NCBI GenBank assembly: GCA_018398765.1
Contig: JAHBMJ010001434.1
Location: 2,501-30,729 of the forward strand
Direction: 5' to 3'
DNA: 28,229 nt
Source of the DNA: Chromera velia
Taxonomy: Eukaryota > Sar > Chromeraceae
Numbering within the stretch: position 1 is the first letter of the stretch; each line of letters opens with the position of its first letter. A program made the position numbers and the translations under genes. The notes beneath the pieces are model-generated. The model saw nothing but the letters and a program-made list of their open reading frames with translations, was not told the origin of the DNA and made no database searches. Shown here piece by piece: positions 21,601 to 28,229 of this stretch.

Positions 21601-23825
21601 GTTGATCGGCCAACATCGTTTTCCACTTTCTTGCTTGTGCATTGCTTGACTGACTGACTTTTCATCAGAACATTGTCTGTGTGTTGTTTGCTTGCCTGCA
21701 GCTGGACAAGTTGACCACTGAAAGTGCAAAGAAGGTTGGTAAGTCAGCGGTATGCTAAGCCACTCTCTGACATTTGTCTTCTTCTTCCTGTCCTCGTCTG
21801 TCTGTCAGTCTGTCTGTCTGTCTGTCTGTCTCTGTCTGTCTGAATGTCTGTATGTCTGTCTGTATGTCTGTATGTATGTATGTATGTATGTCTGTGTGTC
21901 TGTCCGTCCGTCTGCCTGTCTGTCTGTCTATATGTATGTATGTCTTTCTGTCTGTCTTGTGTGTGTGCAGATCATCCACGCACACAAAGACCCCGTCAGT
22001 CGAGGGAACAGACGCATTCAAGAAGGGACGTGCACGCAGAGTTGAAACAAAACTGTCACGGAGAAGGAGGTAACGCAGGAAGACAGATAGATAGACATAG
22101 ATGGATGGATAGCTACATCGATGGATAGAAAAAAAAAGGAAGGAACAAACGAAAGGAATCGGGCAAACAAAGAAAGAAAGACAGCAAGCAAGAAAGCAAG
22201 GAACGAAACAACAGAGAGAACCAAAAGGACAGCCATACAAGACAGCCGCCTTATCTTGTGATCACATTTTCGTCCCGAAACAGTCGAACAACAGGAAGAA
22301 AAAACTAGTTCCTCCTCGTTTTGTCAAAACACATTTCTTTCCTTGCTTTTCTGCAGAGTAAACCTGAGCTATCTGATCAGGACATATCAACAATCAAAAC
22401 GGTCTGTCTGTTGGTTGTGTGGGCCGGCCAAAGACCCTCATGCACCGTCGATGCATGCCACTACTCCCCACAGTCAACATGGGTGTCAGGAAACTGAAGC
22501 GAACAAGAAAGTCAAAAGCACTTTCCTTTTGATATCCTTCCAGCTCATGAGGAGGTCTGAATGAGTTGAACGCCGCCGTTCACTTCTTTTCCAACAACTA
22601 ATTCCTGAACCATCACTTTGCGTCCCCTCACGAATAATGTATGTGCCACATGTTGAAAGTGTATTGTTTAGGTAGTCTCGTTTTGATGTCACTCAGGTCA
22701 TGATCTTTCTACACTTGAGCTCTTCGGGCACAGTCTGACTCAAAAACTTGCATGCGACCTGCGATTCCTTTAATCCAGTGTTCGCTCTTATCCACGTCTC
22801 ACCGTTCAGTGCACTCCTGCGAATACGGCCCATGCCTTCGCATTTGCATTAATTCTGCTGTCTGTTTGCCTGACTGCAGGGATTCACAACATATGTTACC
22901 GTAAGTGATTGAGCCCCTGGGATTTGATTCCAATTTTTCAATTAAAAGAACAAACTCTTTATGATTGAAGCGATCCACCAACTGATCATCCATACTACTG
23001 TTCGATACCGAAAAAGGCATGCGCTTTCGCAGTCGGACAGACAGATTTTCTTCCTTTCATTTCTCGTTTGCGCACTTTGCTTTCTTAGGCTGGGACGTAC
23101 TACTCGAATAAAAGCGTGAAAAGATTGTCTTTGTTCTGCTCTCCGAATTTCTACTTTTTTGCGGCTTGTGCTGGCCGAAGAGAACAGGAGTGTAGAAGAA
23201 GGAAGCAAATGAAAGCTCGAGTCAAGCCTTTGATCTTTTTCCTTTTGTCTTCTTTTTTCTTTCACCGTTCCCCCATACATGCATCCACGTTCATTCTTTC
23301 TGCAAACTCAGACAGGGAAGCGTCTTTCTTGATTTGTATGACCCTTTTCTGACAGTTGACCGATTATCGTATCTTCATACACGATCGTTCTCAACAATTT
23401 TGATTTTTGTATTTTTGTTTGCTTTGCAGGCACATCAACAAGCAATTGACGCTTTCAAAACCGTCAGTTCCTTCTTTTGGCTTAATTTTCCTGTTACTCG
23501 GAACGCAATTTAGGAGTTATTGGCAAAAGGCTGCAATGGACGAATTTAAAAACATCAATCAGCATACATGCACCGTTTTTGAATCCACGGTGGGGTCCGG
23601 AAAAATTCGAAAGTTCCTTTCGCAGTCCAATCTCTCGTTCCAGTTGTCCGAACCATATCCTGACGTTTCAAGACCAATGTGTGCGCATCCATCGTTTCGT
23701 GTCAGAGGGCAGACGCAAAGACCAACGCTACATGTGTGCGAAAAAAGGAAAAAGAAGGAAAGAAAGAAAGAAAGAAAGAAAGAAAAGAAAGAAGGAAAGA
23801 AAGAAAGAAAGAAAGAAAGAAAGAA

Positions 23826-23860
<35 letters not shown>

Positions 23861-25992
23861 CATCCATGATATTCTTTTGATCAGCTACATGTTGTTTCGT
23901 ATGGGAGGTCTTGCTTTTGTAGACGACTCAAATGGCAGAGGGTAGTGAGGCAGACTTGATAGCTCTGTGCAGGATGAAGAACGTATGTCTGAGCTGGTTA
24001 GATAGAGATAAAGACATACAGTGGAAGAAGCGTTGGCATTCAACAAGAAAGAAAGGGAGAGTTCTGGTGTCTTTTCCCTGTTAAAGCCTGTGTCTAGGGT
24101 TTTTTCAAGATTTTTGCATTTTTTCTTCATGGAGGGATTTCACCTGAAGTCCATGCATCATGTCTCCCTCTAGCGATGTTTAATTTTCTTTTGACTTTGC
24201 AGGCAATTCAATCAGTAGTCCAGGCCTCGGTCAGTATTCTTCATTCATTAATTGCTCTTTTCTTCTTTTTCTTTGCTTGTGATGCTCCCTACAAGAACCT
24301 GGTTGTTCCTTCCTGGTGAGAGTCTCTTCGTTCGTGACTGCATTCATTTTTTCTTTTCTGACACCTCGCGCACTGAGCCTATCCCCGGAGACGTTCACTC
24401 GGTCCCTCGAGCTCCTTCCTCCATAAACCAATTAAAGCCAATGAATGAATGAAGGAATGAACCGATCAATCAATCAATCTGTCTGTGTCTCTCCTGCGTC
24501 CTCTCTCTCTCTCTGCAGAATCCTCAGGTAAGCTGTGGGAGGGAGTAGAACGGCATCCACGCAGGCAGGCTGTGTTTTTCGGGTAGTGCTCGGCTGCCAT
24601 CCATGTCTGGTGGAGATGGGGAGGGAAGGGGAAGGGAGGAAGAAGAGGGATGGGCTGCTGTACTGCAAGACCTTAGTGTGTTAATGTGCACTTGCGTGCA
24701 CGGGGAAAAGCAGGGATCCTTCATGATTTTTCATTACATGAACATGATCATGGAGGCTGAATGGAGGCACCGCATGCAGAGGGATTCGTCCACAAAGAAA
24801 GTAAGGTTCGCTCCGACTATCACTGCCCTTAATATTGTTGTGTTTTTGTCCTTCTGGCCATGGTTGGCTCCCTTCATATCTGCAGACACACAAAGCGGTC
24901 AGTCATTCTGGCTCCATGCCTCTCTCTTCAACGCTGTTGGAGGGAGAGGGGCGAGCATGTCCCATTCAGAAGGCGTGGGTCCGATTCCCTGAGCAGCGAG
25001 TGAAGTTTGCTTTCTCATCCGGGACATTGTACACGAGTGCGCTTTCTGGAGCTGGATGTTGAACCCCCAAAAACATGAAAGAAGAGGCAGAGAGGGAAGA
25101 GAATTTTTTTTGCTCTTTTTAGCCAGCTGAGCTTGACAAGTATCGTATTGAACGTAAAGTGGCCTGCTGCTTTTCTTTTCACTTCTTTGTGCTCCGCCAG
25201 GTTTCCGCTCTCCTCAACACCAAGACAAAAAAACATCACACAAAGCAACGCACTCCTGTCTGATTGCAAAATAGATTTTCGCTCTTTTTGCAGATGGAAG
25301 ACGCGCAGAGTGCCGCCGGACTTCCACAAAACCCCCTCGTGGGCCCTCATCTTGTCACGGCGGTGTGTCCTCATGAATGCATCTCTCTCTCTCTCTCTCT
25401 CTTCATTTCAGTCTCCTTTCCTTTCCTTTTCCACTGCGCTGAACAGAGCCCTGCGTTTTGATCTCCTGATTTTTCTTTGTCCTTTTTTGTTTTTCCTCTT
25501 TTTCTCTCCTCCTTTTGTAATGCGGCAGAGACAAAAAAGATAGAAAAAAAGGGAGCGTCTCTATTCTCTCTCTCTTTGACCACCCCTTTCCTTTTGCCTC
25601 ATTCTGATGAAAAGAGAAAAGAGGAACAAGACAAGTGAACGTTGATGATGATCTTGTCTCGTCTCTTTTCTCCTCTGACCTCTCCTCAACCCCCCGTCCT
25701 CTCCCTCCTCGCTTCACATGCAGGCCCAAAGAGACTTTGGGGGGCAAGGGGGCGCTGGCGTTTCGCCGGTGAGTTGTTTCTTTCTGTCTTTCTTTCTTTC
25801 TTTCTTTCTTTCTTCCTTCCTTCCTTTCTTCCTTCCTTCCTTCCTTTCTTTCTTTCTTTCTTTCTTTCCTTCTTTCTTTTTTTCGTTCGTTTTGTATTGA
25901 ATCTTCGCTTTTCACTCGAGTTCGATGCTTCACGGGTAATTTTGATGGACTGCGCAACTCACGAGAGGGTGTGTGAGTGTGAGTGTGTGTGA

Positions 25993-26072
<80 letters not shown>

Positions 26073-26258
26073 TGTAAATGTGTCATCTCGTTCTGTGTCT
26101 GATATAATGTGATGCGTGTATTCGATTGCAGTCCCAGCAGATGCGGATGAACGTGGACTACATGCAGCGTCTTATGGCGTCTCACATGAATGACCTGACA
26201 AAGGACTTCAGACAGAGAATGCTCGACTCTGTTCTGCAAGTCGGCTCTCTCTCTCTTC

Positions 26259-26295
<37 letters not shown>

Positions 26296-26832
26296 ACTCA
26301 ATGACATTCACTCAGTCACTCAGTCACTCACTCGCACACGCTCACACACACTTCTTTTTGCATTCTAGGATGGGTGGGAGGGGCTTTCTCTGCAACGACT
26401 CTGACCTCTGCCTCTTCATCGGTCTGGAGTCCACAAACAGCTGAATGGGATGTTTTTAGATTTGATCTTTTTGTCCTTCTTGATGTCCACATTGATCGAC
26501 CATCTTCATTCTTCTTCCATGCCTCCCACATGCAATGCACGCAGGTCCTGTCCCGCAACCAGGCCTCTTCCAACGCCATGCCTCCCGACCAGGTCCTCAG
26601 AGACGCCGTGAGGGAGGAGGTCTCGAAGGTCATTCGAAAAGCCAGGGGGGGACAGAGCGGGTCGTACCCGATGCCTGGTGCCATGTACCCGAATCCGGGC
26701 CAGGTAGTCCCCTACACCCAGCCTGGAATGCCCCCCCAGAACTACCCCTACCCGCTTCCTAGGGGGGGAGCAGACAGGGAGGAACTGGACTTCCTTGATG
26801 ATGCCGACTCCGGTATAGGCATAGAGGGGTAG
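18033..26832 (+). CDS. Gene 3: micro-exon gene for a predicted secreted helical protein (18 exons)
   Basis: Proposed exons: 18033-18143, 18812-19111, 19587-19628, 20094-20129, 21222-21263, 21702-21734, 21971-21994, 22357-22401, 22880-22900, 23430-23462, 24203-24229, 24519-24527, 24780-24800, 24886-24897, 25294-25338, 25724-25768, 26132-26239 and 26545-26832. Every exon is a multiple of three, every intron is phase 0, and the join gives 413 residues without a stop. Residues 1-20 form a signal peptide ([20 protein letters not shown]). Exon 2 is Lys/Glu/Ser-rich. Exons 3-15 read as short amphipathic helical pieces (for example QAIDAFKT, then AIQSVVQAS). Exon 17 is Met-rich and helical ([19 protein letters not shown]). 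Exon 18 has a helix ([16 protein letters not shown]), a Tyr/Pro/Gly-rich stretch and an acidic end. I recognise no family. The product probably enters the secretory pathway. A further 9-nt exon (20836-20844) is possible. The 9- and 12-nt exons are the least certain. Confidence 0.72.
18409..18676 (+). repeat. (GT)n and (GA)n tract in intron 1 of gene 3
   Basis: About 230 bases of GT dinucleotides with GC-containing interruptions are followed by a G run and about 30 bases of GA. The minus strand reads as Thr-His and Ser-Leu repeats, which explains the long antisense open frames there. Confidence 0.97.
21796..21960 (+). repeat. (TGTC)n / (TGTA)n tetranucleotide tract in intron 6 of gene 3
   Basis: TCTG and TGTA tetranucleotides fill almost the whole intron between the exons ending at 21734 and starting at 21971. 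Confidence 0.95.
23741..23860 (+). repeat. (GAAA)n tract in intron 10 of gene 3
   Basis: About 120 bases of GAAA units with a few GGAA and AAAAG variants. It is complementary to the (TTTC)n tract at 25778-25880 on the same strand of the same gene. Confidence 0.97.
25778..25880 (+). repeat. (TTTC)n / (TTCC)n tract in intron 16 of gene 3
   Basis: About 100 bases of TTTC with TTCC blocks, starting 10 bases after the donor of exon 16. It can pair with the (GAAA)n tract of intron 10 in the transcript. Confidence 0.97.
25992..26072 (+). repeat. (TCTG)n, (CT)n, (GT)n and (GA)n composite microsatellite
   Basis: Four short simple repeats follow each other in the same intron (intron 16). A further (TC)n run lies at about 26244-26292 in intron 17. 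Confidence 0.95.
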
Positions 26833-28229
26833 ATAGGCTACGGTCTACATTGAGAAGAACTTGAAGACTCGGACTTCGTTGACCCAGATTCAAAAACTAA
26901 AGAGACGGACGTGATGAAATGAAAAAACAAATTGAATCACTGGCAAATTGTGGACTAAGAAGACATCGGAAGGTATGAGAAGGTTCCACGTAAAAAGAAA
27001 AAACACTGCCAAGAGCTTTTTAGAATGTGCAACATCAAAGAAACTGTAGCAAACTAATCAGAAAATGAAAAAAAACTGTTAATATATCTTTAACAACTCA
27101 GACTTTTTGCATGCGTCTTGATTTACTTAGATTTACTAGTAGAATGTTTTAACTTGGTTCCAGCGGTTTTTATATTATTTCAATTTATTTGTCGTGACAG
27201 TGTCATCTAATTTTCTCCATTTCTTATAAATACAAGGGCTAGTACAAGGGGCTACACATAGCTTAGATGATCGATAGCTAGACAATTAAAGGAATCAGGA
27301 CTTTAATTTTTTATACAAATGAGGTTATCTCAATTAATGACACTTGAATGCGTTTAAGCGCAATGCACATAAAAAAAAACTGAAATAAGCTGAACATCTA
27401 TAAGCCCTGGCCCTTGAATTGTGACCATTCAACCACCCTTTGCATCGACTGATCTGTATGGATGAATCTGTATGGTTTTCTTTTTCATTTTTCAATTCTT
27501 TTTTTTTTTTTTTGCAAAAACAAAATGGCCAGCTCCAGGTGGGGCCCTATCTGAAAGCGGTGTAAGCACTCTCATCGTGCATGCACGTCGACGACAGACG
27601 TGCGACAATGGCACAGAATATAAGAGCAAAGAGTGACATGGTGTTTGTCTGTGTGCAAGTCAGTGGGTGTCGGCAGGTGTTTGTCTGTAGGTACGTTAGG
27701 GTGGTATACGCCCATTTGGTCATAATTCAAGGGCCAGGGCATATATATCGGTGTGCATGGTGCGCGTTTTTTCCGCAAAATCCATGCATTTCTTCGCGCG
27801 AAAAGGGAACAAAAGTCGAAGTTCGCGATCTTCGACGAAGAATGACGAAGACCTCGACAAGGAAGGGCTGAGGATGTGCTTGTCATAAGGGTCGATCTGG
27901 CTGGTCGGTTGGCTGTCTGGGGGTACAAGGAAGGAAGGTTGTTTGAGTCGGTGGAATTCGTAAAGGAGGGAAAGGACGTTCGAACGTCTCGTTCCTGGCC
28001 TTGTATAGTTAGTTTCATGGTGTGTGCGTGTTTGTGGGTGAAGTCTTTTTCTTCTTCGTGGTGACCGACTGATTGTTTTCTTTGGTGAAAAAAGCGAGTG
28101 GAAAAAAGCGGTTGGCTCTGAAAAATTCGCTGGTCTGTTGGAGGAAAAAAAGGGCAGGAAAAAAAAGGGAACAAAACCCCCTTGACCTGAAAAACTGGGA
28201 GAGACGTTTCGATGGAGAAACTTTCGACT
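26833..28229. other. 3' flank of gene 3 with no supported gene
   Basis: Positions 26833-27520 are AT-rich and hold the presumed 3' UTR of gene 3 and spacer, with a T run at 27499-27513. A minus-strand open frame covers 28174-27572 (200 codons), but its upstream end has no ATG and the first ATG (28018) leaves 148 residues rich in Ser, Thr, His and Pro with no recognisable motif. A plus-strand start at 27608 followed by a GTCAGT donor-like site could be a first exon, but nothing downstream supports it. GTGCATGCAC, a perfect palindrome, lies near 27577-27586. Confidence 0.4.

Noticed and set aside
23971..23980. Possible micro-exon GATGAAGAAC between GTGCAG and GTATGT
   Set aside because: Its length of 10 nt breaks the otherwise constant phase 0 pattern and would shift the frame.
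25403..26293. Minus-strand frame of 296 codons
   Set aside because: It is built largely from simple repeats (Arg-Glu, Lys-Glu and Thr-His) and is antisense to gene 3 introns and exons.
27572..28174. Minus-strand frame of 200 codons at the right end
   Set aside because: It starts at TTG, its first ATG leaves 148 residues of odd composition, and there is no domain. Not impossible, but unsupported.

Overview
This window is nuclear DNA from an intron-rich eukaryote. It holds three multi-exon genes, long gene-free stretches of simple-sequence DNA and AT-rich spacer, and no bacterial operon features. Introns are about 70 to 1100 bases, nearly all acceptors read GCAG, genes have balanced base composition, and spacers are AT-rich. 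Together with microsatellites inside introns and a mitochondrial-type monothiol glutaredoxin, this suggests a chromerid or other alveolate alga. Chromera velia is my guess, but nothing in the sequence proves it.

Layout. Positions 1-439 are a GA microsatellite. Positions 440-1917 are AT-rich spacer. Positions 1918-3358 are a 35-bp minisatellite, followed by a second degenerate array built on CCGTCAG (3359-3570). A spacer with a cluster of GC-rich inverted repeats (4571-4716) leads into gene 1 (+ strand, 4956-14656). I assembled gene 1 as 12 exons encoding about 2,017 residues: an N-terminal WD40 region, a very long disordered part, three predicted amphipathic helices resembling PKA RII-anchoring helices, and five evenly spaced QT motifs of the dynein light chain LC8-binding type. 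An AT-rich spacer (14657-15692) separates it from the convergent gene 2 (- strand, 15693-17392). Gene 2 is a two-exon CGFS monothiol glutaredoxin of the GRX5 type with a presequence. A head-to-head promoter region of about 640 bp (17393-18032) lies between gene 2 and gene 3.

Gene 3 (+ strand, 18033-26832) is the most unusual item. It has a signal-peptide exon, then a chain of exons that are all multiples of three and all phase 0. Fourteen of them are 9-45 nt long, and a longer terminal exon ends the gene. The assembled product is 413 residues with no domain I recognise. The layout matches the micro-exon genes (MEGs) of schistosomes, which make variant secreted proteins by skipping symmetric exons. 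Two long complementary simple repeats, (GAAA)n and (TTTC)n, bracket six of its micro-exons. Positions 26833-28229 contain no supported gene.

The three genes do not form an obvious pathway. Exon boundaries were inferred by eye from splice consensus, reading frame and phase. Exons 1, 3, 8 and 9 of gene 1 and the 9-12 nt exons of gene 3 are the least certain.
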